Under the pieces are notes generated by a model. It saw nothing but the letters and a program-made list of their open reading frames with translations. It did not search any database and was not told the origin of the DNA. A stretch of 51,816 bases of DNA from a virus. The stretch covers positions 1 through 51,816 of the IMG/VR virus record IMGVR_UViG_3300005827_000005. One strand, written 5' to 3'. Positions 1-6,662 of this stretch are shown here, in pieces. Made by a program: the position numbers and the translations under genes. Position 1 is the first letter of the stretch, and each line of letters opens with the position of its first letter.

Positions 1-199
1 AAAAAAAAAAAAAAAAAAAATTAAATCCCTCTATATATCTATATATATATTTATTTATATATTTATAGACACAAGTAAAGTAAGTAGATGAAATGATTAA
101 AAAAAGTTGAGTTTAAAAATGTGCCTGAAATTAAAGTGTGTCTGAGACACAAGTAATGTGGTCTAATAAAATCAACAAGTTACAACTTCAAAAATGAGG

Positions 200-225
200 T
201 TGTGTCTGTGATTTTTGAGACACAA
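200..225. repeat. Inverted repeat TTGTGTCT/AGACACAA
   Basis: Perfect 8-bp arms at 200-207 and 218-225 flank a 10-base spacer. The arm sequence belongs to the TGTGTCT family found at 66-74, 137-151 and 51764-51778. It has no T-run, so it looks like a protein-binding or replication element rather than a terminator. Confidence 0.7.
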
Positions 226-375
226 AATTTTTAGGTGTTTGAAAATTAAAAATTAAATTTTGGATGGATAGAAAAAAACTAGAATAGTGTTTTAAAATTT
301 TTTGTACTGGCGTAGCGTTAATTTTAAACTCTAAAACATAGTTAATAATAGCGTGATACCAGCGTAAAATACACA

Positions 376-404
376 TTGACTTTCATTTAGAAATCGACGA
401 TAAA
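376..404 (+). promoter_or_regulatory. Putative sigma70-type promoter for the first gene
   Basis: TTGACT at 376-381 is followed after 17 bases by GATAAA (399-404), or after 18 by ATAAAA. The gene at 440 follows, with a strong AAAGGGAG ribosome site at about 420-427. The -35 is close to consensus and the -10 is weak. Confidence 0.4.
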
Positions 405-439
405 AAATTGAAATATCGGAAAGGGAGAAATTAATTAAG

Positions 440-814
440 ATGATCGAAAAAAAAACAAATCACCTAACAAATTTGAGCAAAAAAGAAGCAAAAGAGAAAT
501 TCAAATTAATAGAATTTGACTTCTTAATAAGCAGCGATAAAACAACCATTGCTCGATATAAGAGCATTCCGCCAAAGTTTCAAACCAATTGGCTGAAATG
601 TTTTTTGGGATTAACAACTAACAAAAGAATGATGATCAAAGCAAAATGCTGCGAATGTGCTGGCTATGAGAATACAAAAGAAAATGTAGGTAACTGCGAT
701 ATTAAGACTTGTCCTTTATGGAATGCTAGACCATACAAGCAAAAAACAAAGGATTCTATAGTTGAAAAAGCATTTTCAAGAACTGCTAATATCGAAGAAT
801 TAGCTGGTTTTTAA
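440..814 (+). CDS. Small zinc-binding phage protein (CxxC...C-x4-C)
   Basis: 124 residues. A cysteine cluster lies at C70, C71, C73, C86 and C91 (KCCEC, then NC, then TCPLW, followed by RPYK). This matches a family of short phage zinc-knuckle proteins with a CxxCxG...C-x4-CPL-x-PYR signature, seen in many phages of Proteobacteria with no assigned function. The N-terminal 60 residues are lysine-rich and unlike that family. Start is the ATG at 440, behind an AAAGGGAG ribosome site. It opens a tightly packed early-type gene set, with the next gene 11 bases downstream. Metal binding is inferred from the cysteines. Confidence 0.75.
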   Translation: MIEKKTNHLTNLSKKEAKEKFKLIEFDFLISSDKTTIARYKSIPPKFQTNWLKCFLGLTTNKRMMIKAKCCECAGYENTKENVGNCDIKTCPLWNARPYKQKTKDSIVEKAFSRTANIEELAGF

Positions 815-825
815 AGGAGAAAATA

Positions 826-1131
826 ATGAAAAACTTTGAATCTAGTGAAGTTAATACTATTTTATATTTTGGAATAAGAAATAATTTATTTAAAATAAGA
901 ACTAATTTATCGACAATGAATATAAACTCATATCAGGTTGGATTTTGTTTACCTTTTTGTTTTTATAATGTTTATAAAAAAGAATATTATTTTGCAACTG
1001 TGTTATTTATTGTATTTATTACTAATCTTTTTTCTTTAATAAAAGAAACAAAAGAAAACAAGAAGATGATAAAAGAAATTGAAGATAACTTAGGAATGGT
1101 TATAACTAATATAGAAAAAGGAAATATATGA
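826..1131 (+). CDS. Small membrane protein, unknown function
   Basis: 101 residues, not recognised. One hydrophobic segment at about residues 54-72 could be a transmembrane helix. It is followed by a charged, lysine- and glutamate-rich tail (about 73-98) with helical character. The AAAGGAG ribosome site at 813-819 is among the best in the window. Its stop overlaps the start of the next gene (ATGA at 1128), which implies coupled translation. Confidence 0.6.
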   Translation: MKNFESSEVNTILYFGIRNNLFKIRTNLSTMNINSYQVGFCLPFCFYNVYKKEYYFATVLFIVFITNLFSLIKETKENKKMIKEIEDNLGMVITNIEKGNI

Positions 1132-1274
1132 AATACGTTTTTAATTTTGTAGTGAATTTTTTTATTGCGATTCCTTTTTTTACTTTAATGTTTATGTTTA
1201 TTCTTGTTTTTGATGATGGTATTTATAAAAAAAATTTATTTAAGTGTGGTGATGATGATTTCAAAATATTGTAA
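1128..1274 (+). CDS. 48-residue membrane peptide
   Basis: A short ORF starting in the ATGA overlap with the previous stop. Residues about 4-28 are almost entirely hydrophobic (F, I, L, M and V), with a charged tail rich in D and K. Its end overlaps the start of the next gene at 1252. The tight overlaps at both ends favour a real gene. Function unknown; small toxins, holin-like peptides or membrane modulators all look like this. Confidence 0.5.
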   Translation: MKYVFNFVVNFFIAIPFFTLMFMFILVFDDGIYKKNLFKCGDDDFKIL

Positions 1275-1794
1275 TTACTGTAATAAAGAATTTTATATTA
1301 AATACAAAAGTGAAGAAAAAAGAAAATTCTGTTCTCAAAAATGTTGGGGTTTATTTTTAGTAGAGATTAAATACAATCATAAATACGAAGGAAAAACTGT
1401 TAGCGCTGTTGCTCTATGCCGAAAACTTAAATTAAACTATACATCAATCATGGGTAGAATTAAACGACATGGAATAGGTATTGAAGATGCTATAAAGAAT
1501 TTCAAACCAAAAAAAACGAGAAATAAAGTAGAAGTGATAGAACAAACTTGCTGCTATTGTAAAAGTAAATACAGAAGAAAAAAATATACGAATCATAAAA
1601 ATAATTATTGTAGTAGTAAATGCTACAGTAATTCTACAAAAAGACTTTTTGAATACAATGGATATCAATATAGTTATGCTGATATAGCTAAATTAATAGG
1701 AATGAGTGAATCTAATGTCAAACATAATATAAGAAAAGGATTTACTGTAGAGCAATTTATTTTAAAATACGGAGTAAAAAACAATGGGAACTAG
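1252..1794 (+). CDS. Protein with duplicated zinc-finger plus HTH module
   Basis: 180 residues from the ATG at 1252; an in-frame TTG at 1204 is open but overlaps the preceding gene deeply. Two similar halves are visible. The first has C7-x2-C10...C27-x3-C31, then a predicted helix-turn-helix at about 47-81 (GKTVSAVALCRKL...GRIKRHG). The second has C101-x2-C103/104...C120-x3-C124, then an HTH at about 137-170 (YSYADIAKLIGMSESNVKHN). It is strongly basic. The modules resemble DNA-recognition repeats attached to phage HNH or homing nucleases, but no nuclease motif is present. Sequence-specific DNA binding is inferred. It overlaps the next gene by 11 bases. Confidence 0.65.
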   Translation: MMISKYCNYCNKEFYIKYKSEEKRKFCSQKCWGLFLVEIKYNHKYEGKTVSAVALCRKLKLNYTSIMGRIKRHGIGIEDAIKNFKPKKTRNKVEVIEQTCCYCKSKYRRKKYTNHKNNYCSSKCYSNSTKRLFEYNGYQYSYADIAKLIGMSESNVKHNIRKGFTVEQFILKYGVKNNGN

Positions 1795-2242
1795 TACAAA
1801 TGCTTATTTATTTTTTGGAATTTTAATTGATGAATATGATGAATCTTTTGAAGAATTAAAAAACGATTGGGAAGAAAAATATGCTGCTAAGGTTGGGTTA
1901 GTTGATGATAGCGGACTATGGAATGATGACGGTGAGTATGCAATTCCTGAAGGAATTGAAAGAAAAAATGCTGAAGAAAATTGGAAAGTTTTTTTAAAAA
2001 GAAAACAAGATTTAATAGAAGAATTAGGAATTACTATAGACAGTCATTGTCATCGTGAATATCCTGAATATTTTGTGTGTATTTCAGATTCTTTTATTTC
2101 TGCTACTCGAGGAAATCCTGAAGTTATAAAATTCGATGAACTTAAAAAAACAGAAGATATTAATAAGCTAAAAGATTTTTGCGAATTAATGGGATTGAAA
2201 TACAAAGAACCTAAATGGTATCTAGCTAGTTTTTGGGGTTGA
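1784..2242 (+). CDS. Conserved phage hypothetical protein (MGTSTNAY family)
   Basis: 152 residues, acidic. The N-terminus MGTSTNAYLFFGI is a signature I recall from small hypothetical proteins of many phages of Gram-negative hosts; none has an assigned function. The remainder is mixed alpha/beta with tryptophans and ends PKWYLASFWG. No metal or catalytic motif is evident. The start lies inside the last codons of the upstream gene, so translation is probably coupled. Confidence 0.6.
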   Translation: MGTSTNAYLFFGILIDEYDESFEELKNDWEEKYAAKVGLVDDSGLWNDDGEYAIPEGIERKNAEENWKVFLKRKQDLIEELGITIDSHCHREYPEYFVCISDSFISATRGNPEVIKFDELKKTEDINKLKDFCELMGLKYKEPKWYLASFWG

Positions 2243-2243
2243 T

Positions 2244-2465
2244 GTGGAAAATGTTTTAAGTAAAATAGAATTATTTTTAGCTGGAACAGAAGCAAAAAAT
2301 TACTCAGTTTGGCTGCAATACTCTAAGAAAGATGCATCGATTGCTTTTATGGCAAATACAGAATCAGAGGCTAGAAAGGTATATTATTACATGATAAGTA
2401 TTGGTTGTATTAATGGTGGTTATAAATACGGTCGCTGGATTTGCTTTAGGAAATTGACTGAATAA
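2244..2465 (+). CDS. Small hypothetical protein, GTG start
   Basis: 73 residues, starting at GTG 2244 directly after the previous stop (TGATGTG). The nearby ATG at 2250 is out of frame. Not recognised. Contains KNYSVWLQYSKKDASIAF and a basic, aromatic C-terminus (YKYGRWICFRKL). It ends the first transcription block; the non-coding control region follows. Confidence 0.5.
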   Translation: MENVLSKIELFLAGTEAKNYSVWLQYSKKDASIAFMANTESEARKVYYYMISIGCINGGYKYGRWICFRKLTE

Positions 2466-2516
2466 TTAGAATTTAATAATAGAAACAATTGCTACGTACA
2501 AAATTTTCTATACTCT

Positions 2517-2532
2517 AACTCAAATTTGAGTT
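2517..2532. repeat. 16-bp perfect palindrome
   Basis: AACTCAAA|TTTGAGTT is a perfect dyad with no spacer, in the gap after the first gene block. This is operator-like geometry for a dimeric regulator. There is no T-run after it. Confidence 0.6.
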
Positions 2533-2566
2533 CAACAAATATTATAGTATTTACAACTACTTAAAA

Positions 2567-2607
2567 ATGTCATAGAAAGCTTTTGTTTAAACTGCTTTCT
2601 ATGACAT
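2567..2607. repeat. 14-bp inverted repeat, strong hairpin
   Basis: Arms ATGTCATAGAAAGC (2567-2580) and its exact complement (2594-2607) flank a 13-base loop. The stem is long and perfect, but no U-tract follows, so it is not a classical intrinsic terminator. It could be an RNA processing or stabilising hairpin, a regulator site or an attachment-like site. Confidence 0.75.
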
Positions 2608-2659
2608 ATCTTTGGATCACATTGAAATCATTGACAAATAAAAAATTTCTAAAGAAAGC

Positions 2660-2689
2660 TTGACAATATGACGAATAGTTATGTATAAG
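2660..2689 (+). promoter_or_regulatory. Strong sigma70-type promoter
   Basis: Consensus TTGACA at 2660-2665, an 18-base spacer, then TATAAG at 2684-2689. It points at the genes from 2739 onward, with the expected transcript start near 2696. A 20-bp palindrome sits exactly at that start, so it is probably repressible. Confidence 0.7.
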
Positions 2690-2693
2690 TTGT

Positions 2694-2713
2694 GTATCAA
2701 GAGTTCTTGATAC
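2694..2713. promoter_or_regulatory. Operator-like palindrome at the transcript start
   Basis: GTATCAAGA-GT-TCTTGATAC has perfect 9-bp arms around a 2-base centre. It begins 4 bases after the -10 hexamer of the 2660-2689 promoter, where a bound repressor would block initiation. In RNA it would also form a 5' end hairpin that stabilises the message. Confidence 0.65.
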
Positions 2714-2738
2714 TAGAAATAAAAAATGGAGAATGAAA

Positions 2739-2918
2739 ATGAGTAAGACTATCGCACAAGTTATTTTTGAAATCGAAAAGATGCATCTATGTATGAGTAC
2801 AGCTGATAAATGCGCTGTTAGTACTGATCAAGATTTTGAAGAAGAATCAACTGTTTTTATTTTTGAAGACTCATCGAAAATAAAAATTTCAGGTAACGAT
2901 AAGGAATTAGTAGAATGA
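2739..2918 (+). CDS. Small acidic hypothetical protein
   Basis: 59 residues from the ATG at 2739, placed 6 bases after GGAGA (2728-2732). The ATG at 2733 is too close to that ribosome site. Sequence begins MSKTIAQVIFEIEK; the middle is acidic (DQDFEEESTVFIFED). Not recognised. It is the first gene behind the 2660 promoter and overlaps the next gene by 4 bases (ATGA). Confidence 0.5.
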   Translation: MSKTIAQVIFEIEKMHLCMSTADKCAVSTDQDFEEESTVFIFEDSSKIKISGNDKELVE

Positions 2919-3151
2919 GAACATCATTTTTAATTGATTATATAGACGGAAAAATTCTAGACGCTTGTAGTTTAGAATTAATAGCAACACGAGAAGTCTT
3001 TACGTGTGAGCGTTATAGTGTTGTTTTTGATATGATTATCATGACAGGGTATGAACGTTTTGTTTTTAAAGAACATAAATACGATTGTGATGAAGAAAAT
3101 GTAAAGACAACTTTAAGATTTTTGTACGGAAAAGAGATAAAGTTTTTTTAG
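2915..3151 (+). CDS. Hypothetical protein
   Basis: 78 residues, starting in an ATGA overlap with the preceding stop. It looks like a small alternating beta/alpha protein with three cysteines, ending LRFLYGKEIKFF. No family recognised. Same transcription unit as the genes at 2739 and 3162. Confidence 0.45.
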   Translation: MRTSFLIDYIDGKILDACSLELIATREVFTCERYSVVFDMIIMTGYERFVFKEHKYDCDEENVKTTLRFLYGKEIKFF

Positions 3152-3161
3152 GAAAAATAAA

Positions 3162-3329
3162 ATGAAAAAAAAGACTGTAAAAAAAACTAGACATAATTTT
3201 AATATAAATCAAAATACACATGCGATCATGCAAGTAGAAGCGCAAGAGTTAGATTTGAGCGTGTCGAAACTTATTGAGTTATGTTTTTTGGATTGGTTTA
3301 AAAATAAGAAAGATAGGAAATTAATATGA
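3162..3329 (+). CDS. 55-residue RHH-like DNA-binding candidate
   Basis: A short basic ORF 10 bases after the previous stop, with GGAAAAATAAAATG as ribosome site and start. After a lysine-rich N-terminus comes a strand-like NFNINQNTH, then a helix HAIMQVEAQELD, then LSVSKLIELCFLDWF. This strand-helix-helix order is that of ribbon-helix-helix (Arc/CopG) proteins. The two minus-strand genes at 50923 and 51152 share the layout (D/N-L-x-K-x-I/L-E-x-x-L...F). The fold is inferred by eye, with no clear family match. Confidence 0.45.
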   Translation: MKKKTVKKTRHNFNINQNTHAIMQVEAQELDLSVSKLIELCFLDWFKNKKDRKLI

Positions 3330-3426
3330 GATTTTCGTAATTTATTACAATAAAATGAATTATTTTAATTAATGTTAGATTATTAATACCACACAAAACT
3401 TAAAAATTTTTATTCTTGGATTTATA

Positions 3427-3627
3427 ATGAAAAAGATTGATAAAGAATATATGCACAAAATGTTGTGTCATGTAGAAAATTTCAAAGATTTAAAGCAAGA
3501 ACATAAGGACATGTTATATAAAATATGTACTATATTAATTGACGCTGGTATACTTGATGAAAAAATTTTACATTCAGTAGCAAAAAGTATTATAGAAAAT
3601 ATTATTGAAAGTCATAATCATGAATGA
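3427..3627 (+). CDS. Small helical hypothetical protein
   Basis: 66 residues, lysine-, isoleucine- and histidine-rich, predicted all-helical (KKIDKEYMHKMLCHVENFKD). The 97-base gap upstream holds no obvious promoter; a TATAAT overlaps the start codon itself and cannot serve this start. It overlaps the next gene by 8 bases. Not recognised. Confidence 0.45.
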   Translation: MKKIDKEYMHKMLCHVENFKDLKQEHKDMLYKICTILIDAGILDEKILHSVAKSIIENIIESHNHE

Positions 3628-3928
3628 TTTGCAGAAAAAAATACTATCTTTGATGCAAAGAAATAAAAAGATTACTCATAAATCACTAGCAAAAAAACTA
3701 GGTGTTGATGTTGATTTAGTAGAGAAATCTTGTGAAGATGAATTTTTTATTATAGCAAAAGAAGATTTGCTTAAAACAAGCGATGAAATTTTTTATGAAA
3801 TAAATGATATAGCTATCAAGAGATTAAAGCTTCTTGTTAATAGTTCTGATAGCAAAATTTCTCTAGATGCAATTAAGGAATATAATAAGCTTATGCCAAA
3901 ATCTAATGATTTTCTTTGGCGCAAGTAA
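3620..3928 (+). CDS. HTH protein, possibly terminase-small-subunit-like
   Basis: 102 residues from the ATG at 3620; an in-frame TTG at 3605 is possible. N-terminal residues about 5-40 look like a helix-turn-helix (KILSLMQRNKKITHKSLAKK then LGVDVDLVEKSC). The C-terminus AIKRLKLLVNSS...LDAIKEYNKLM resembles the alpha-helical end of terminase small subunits and related proteins. It is separated from terL by four genes, so a regulatory role is equally likely. It converges on the minus-strand MazG-like gene and overlaps its end by 26 bases. Confidence 0.45.
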   Translation: MNDLQKKILSLMQRNKKITHKSLAKKLGVDVDLVEKSCEDEFFIIAKEDLLKTSDEIFYEINDIAIKRLKLLVNSSDSKISLDAIKEYNKLMPKSNDFLWRK

Positions 3929-4229
3929 TCTCTTTAAATCTTTCAACTTTCATTTCTACAAATTTTTCTACTGCTATTTTTTCTTCCATTGGTAATTGAT
4001 TGTAAACTCTTGTTATTACAATAATTACATCTGCTAGTTCTTCATGGAAATTATATAAATTTTCTTTCGTTTTTGAACCTAATTGCATTTTGATGATTGG
4101 CTTGATTAGTTCCGACATTTCTTCACAAAGTTTCAGCTTGGTATTTTCATGACTGAACATTTTATTTGCTTTTTTAACAAAAGCGTCTTCGCTTATATAA
4201 TCTATAATATCACCTAACAGTTTATGCAT
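3903..4229 (-). CDS. MazG-like nucleotide pyrophosphohydrolase
   Basis: 108 residues. Expected to hydrolyse (d)NTPs to monophosphates and pyrophosphate in the cytoplasm, housekeeping the nucleotide pool or lowering ppGpp during infection. The all-alpha NTP-PPase signature is visible: E37-x2-E40 in KLCEEMSELIKP, and E64-x2-D67 in FHEELADVIIVI, which bind magnesium in this superfamily. Length suits a single-domain phage MazG-like protein. The start at 4229 follows AGGAA. It is the only minus-strand gene in the left third and is transcribed away from the 4321 gene across a shared control region. Confidence 0.75.
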   Translation of the reverse strand: MHKLLGDIIDYISEDAFVKKANKMFSHENTKLKLCEEMSELIKPIIKMQLGSKTKENLYNFHEELADVIIVITRVYNQLPMEEKIAVEKFVEMKVERFKEITCAKENH

Positions 4230-4241
4230 ATTGATTTTTTC

Positions 4242-4281
4242 CTGTTTACAAATGATTTAATTTATCTCATAATGTAAACAG
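4242..4281 (+). promoter_or_regulatory. Promoter bracketed by CTGTTTACA/TGTAAACAG inverted repeat
   Basis: A -35 TTTACA (4245-4250), a 17-base spacer and a -10 CATAAT (4268-4273) drive the genes from 4321. Perfect 9-bp inverted arms, CTGTTTACA (4242-4250) and TGTAAACAG (4273-4281), overlap the -35 and the end of the -10, as expected for an operator. The region also lies between divergent genes, so one regulator could control both directions. The same 9-mer core recurs at 6619, 8887, 15471 and 38139. Confidence 0.65.
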
Positions 4282-4320
4282 AAATAAAAAAATGTCTACA
4301 ACTTTTTGAGAGAATAATAA

Positions 4321-4665
4321 ATGAACACGTCAAAAGCTCGTGGTGCCATATTGAATAAATCTTTTGAAAAATGGGGTAAAGGCTCTATTTCATATGGAAG
4401 TCTATACATAACGCTTTCATCTAGTGCGCTAGAAATTGCAAAGAATTTTTTTGAAGAATCACCGGAAGTAAGCCACGGTCATTATGAAATGTGGTGGTTT
4501 AACAATAATCATAGATTTGTTAATAGAGCAAAACAGCGTGAATTATTATTACTACATGAAATCATCGTTAAATTTATCACAGACTACGCACATGGGCGAA
4601 TAGCAAATGAACCAGCAGCAAACGAAAAAGAGAAGAAAACCAGAAACAAAAACATTGAGTTGTAG
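4321..4665 (+). CDS. Hypothetical protein ahead of the terminase genes
   Basis: 114 residues. Predicted mixed fold with SISYGSLYITLSSSALEIAK and an aromatic YEMWWFNNNHRF stretch, then a lysine- and glutamate-rich tail. Not recognised. It is the first gene behind the 4242-4281 promoter, with a GAGAG ribosome site. It overlaps the RHH gene by 59 bases, so the two are co-transcribed. Confidence 0.5.
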   Translation: MNTSKARGAILNKSFEKWGKGSISYGSLYITLSSSALEIAKNFFEESPEVSHGHYEMWWFNNNHRFVNRAKQRELLLLHEIIVKFITDYAHGRIANEPAANEKEKKTRNKNIEL

Positions 4666-4810
4666 AGTTACGATAACACAATTAGAAAAAATTGATGAGT
4701 ATTGTAAATCAACAGGATTAAATAGAAATGAATTTTTAAGAACTCTAGTTGAAAGTCTTTTCGATGAAGCCAAAAATAATCAAGAAGCAACAAACAGAAG
4801 TAGTATTTAA
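4607..4810 (+). CDS. Ribbon-helix-helix (CopG/Arc-type) regulator
   Basis: 67 residues. After a basic N-terminus comes a textbook RHH: strand KTLSCRVTITQLEKIDEYCK, then STGLNRNEFLRTLVESLF. The strand would bind the DNA major groove as a dimer, with the G-x-N-R-x-E-F-L turn between the helices. It lies directly before the packaging genes and could autoregulate the 4242-4281 promoter or serve with the terminase small subunit. It overlaps both neighbours. Confidence 0.7.
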   Translation: MNQQQTKKRRKPETKTLSCRVTITQLEKIDEYCKSTGLNRNEFLRTLVESLFDEAKNNQEATNRSSI

Positions 4811-5087
4811 TCAATCTGAATTTACCGCACACGTTTCAGGATTGCTTAGTAAATCTAGAAAAGAAGTTGAGCAGATATATTTAAATAAAGAAACCGATAT
4901 GCTTAGTGCTATTATGTCTGGTATTTTGTTGCGTGCAAGAGATGAGGCTTGTATCAATAGAATGGGATTTATTCTTGACAGATTGATCGGAAAATCTGAG
5001 ACTGTAATACCTGATAAAACAATTTTTACTGTTGAAATGTCTGATAACGGTAGATTTAAAACACTTAGACCTAGAGAAATAGCGTAG
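4764..5087 (+). CDS. Putative terminase small subunit
   Basis: 107 residues from the ATG at 4764; a TTG at 4749 is also in frame. The central part, ETDMLSAIMSGILLRARDEA, then MGFILDRLIGKSETV, carries the x-LLxRA...LDRLIGK pattern common in small phage proteins just before terL. Terminase small subunits recognise the packaging site and load the large subunit. Assignment rests on this pattern and on position, 7 bases before terL. The recognition domain is not identified, so it could be another packaging accessory protein. Confidence 0.5.
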   Translation: MKPKIIKKQQTEVVFNQSEFTAHVSGLLSKSRKEVEQIYLNKETDMLSAIMSGILLRARDEACINRMGFILDRLIGKSETVIPDKTIFTVEMSDNGRFKTLRPREIA

Positions 5088-5094
5088 TGGTTTC

Positions 5095-6504
5095 ATGTCA
5101 AATGTTGTCGTTAGACTTCCTACACCACACGAAAAACAAAAAGAATTAGTTTTCTGGAAAGAAAAAAACCCGATCGCACAGGTTCTTGTTGCTCCTTGTG
5201 GTGTTAAAGTTGGTAAATCTTTTGGTTCAGCATTATGGCTTGCAATAGAAGCTATGATGTATCCTAATCTTTATTGTGTTTGGATAGCTCCCAGCTACAT
5301 GAAATCTAAAGTAGGATTTCGTTATATAAAATACATGTTACCTAATGTTAAAGGAATAAAAATAGTCGAATCACGGCTAGAAATAACATTGCCAAATGGT
5401 ACATTTATTAAATTTCTACACGGTAAAGATGCCGAGGCAACAATCGAAGGTGAGGCGGTAGATAGATTTGTTGTTGATGAAACTTCAAAACTAGAGCAAC
5501 AGCTTTGGTTTTCTTTGTTTACAACAATTTCTCAAACTGGTGGAATAGGAATCATTACAGGTTCTCCTAGGGGTTTTACGTGGTATTATGAACTATATCT
5601 AAAGGCTGTAAATGGTGACCCTTTCTTTTGTCATTTAACACTACGTTCTGTAGATTCTCCTTTTGTAAAAAGAGAAATAGTTGAACAAGCTCGAAAGATA
5701 ATGCCAAAGCATTTATTTGATCAGTATTACCTAGGTAAGTTTACATCTACATCAAGCGTATTCGGTGATATCGAAAATATGTTTGATGATCAATTAAAAT
5801 GTAATCCTGAAACAGTATTTTGGATTAATCCTGATAAAGAAAAAAGAAAAAAAGAAAGTATCACAGGATGGGATATTGCAAAGCATGTTGACTACTCGGT
5901 ATTCTACACGATTAGTTTAGACGGAGAATTAATAGGTTATTATCGTTTCAGAAAAGTAAAATATACTGATCAAGTTAAGAGATTGAAATCATATTTTGAG
6001 AAGTATTTTAATGAATCAGACAAGATGCTTAGATATGATAAAACTGGTGTCGGTAGTGCGATAGAAGATTTACTGTCAGAAGAAGATATAGATGCTTCTA
6101 TAACAGGTGTTGTTTTCTCTCAAGCCTCTAAACAAGAAATGGTTACAATTACAACCATGGCACTAGATTCCGGTTGGCACAAAGCACCACGAATTGAGCG
6201 TATTGCCCACGAATTTACAGCGTTAACAGTTAAAGTTACTAAGTCTGGATTATTTAGTTACTGCGCTCCTGATGGTGATCATGATGATGTTGTTATGGCT
6301 GCAATACTAGCAATTTCAGGTGGTTATAACATGCGAGATAGTGTTGATAATCAAGCGATAGATGAAGCGTTAGATTATGCAGAAGAAAATCAAGATTTAG
6401 AATTTTCGGAAGCAGCTAGAATTTTTTCTGGTGAAGATGATTTTGAAGATGATGAATCTTTTGAAGAAGAAGATGATGAAGTTTTTGATGATGTTTTTGA
6501 CTAA
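5095..6504 (+). CDS. terL: Terminase large subunit (ATPase-nuclease)
   Basis: 469 residues. The packaging motor cuts concatemeric DNA and pumps it into the prohead through the portal. Visible motifs: Walker A-like PCGVKVGKS (34-42), Walker B FVVDET (125-130), and coupling motif TGSPRG (155-160). The RNase H-like nuclease contributes D260 (GWDIAKH) and D397/D398 (GDHDDVVMA). Length is normal. The last 50 residues are an unusual acidic tail rich in D, E and F. The ribosome site is weak (GTGG), and it probably depends on coupling to the upstream gene. A terminator follows at 6510. Confidence 0.95.
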   Translation: MSNVVVRLPTPHEKQKELVFWKEKNPIAQVLVAPCGVKVGKSFGSALWLAIEAMMYPNLYCVWIAPSYMKSKVGFRYIKYMLPNVKGIKIVESRLEITLPNGTFIKFLHGKDAEATIEGEAVDRFVVDETSKLEQQLWFSLFTTISQTGGIGIITGSPRGFTWYYELYLKAVNGDPFFCHLTLRSVDSPFVKREIVEQARKIMPKHLFDQYYLGKFTSTSSVFGDIENMFDDQLKCNPETVFWINPDKEKRKKESITGWDIAKHVDYSVFYTISLDGELIGYYRFRKVKYTDQVKRLKSYFEKYFNESDKMLRYDKTGVGSAIEDLLSEEDIDASITGVVFSQASKQEMVTITTMALDSGWHKAPRIERIAHEFTALTVKVTKSGLFSYCAPDGDHDDVVMAAILAISGGYNMRDSVDNQAIDEALDYAEENQDLEFSEAARIFSGEDDFEDDESFEEEDDEVFDDVFD

Positions 6505-6509
6505 AAAAC

Positions 6510-6571
6510 ATCTCGCAGAGTACACCCAAAAAAAATAAGAATTAATAAATTTTTTTGACTGCGAGATTTTT
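6510..6571 (+). terminator. Intrinsic terminator after terL
   Basis: ATCTCGCAG (6510-6518) pairs with CTGCGAGAT (6559-6567). The 40-base loop can itself pair through an A-run (about 6528-6534) and a T-run (about 6550-6556). TTTTT follows the right arm. Confidence 0.7.
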
Positions 6572-6662
6572 GCATTGAATATTATTTTAATCGTTTTGTC
6601 AAACATGTTGATTTATTTTGTTTACAAGTTTATCATTAACAAAATTCAAAAGGTTACAAAAA

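Larger units (their letters stand above)
1..439. other. AT-rich non-coding left end with TGTGTCT/AGACACA motifs
   Basis: This stretch starts with a 20-base A run and an AT-only tract, and I see no credible gene in it. The 12-mer AGACACAAGTAA occurs at 67-78 and again at 145-156. TGTGTC-TGA-GACACA at 137-151 is a perfect inverted repeat. TTGTGTCT (200-207) and AGACACAA (218-225) form an 8-bp stem around a 10-base loop. The same TGTGTCT motif recurs at the far right end of the window. Origin, packaging or regulator-binding roles are all possible; none is proven. Confidence 0.7.

Noticed and set aside
1-20. Poly-A run as a biological tail
   Set aside because: Nothing supports a polyadenylated end on DNA; the window end is also A-rich, so it is more likely part of a continuous A-run, or an assembly edge.
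188-376. 62-residue minus-strand ORF in the left end
   Set aside because: No ribosome site, low-complexity AT-driven composition, and it lies across the inverted repeat at 200-225.
2567-2607. 14-bp hairpin as an intrinsic terminator
   Set aside because: No T-run on either side, so it is listed as an inverted repeat only.
3421-3429. TATAAT ahead of the gene at 3427 as a promoter
   Set aside because: It overlaps the start codon, so it cannot transcribe that gene.
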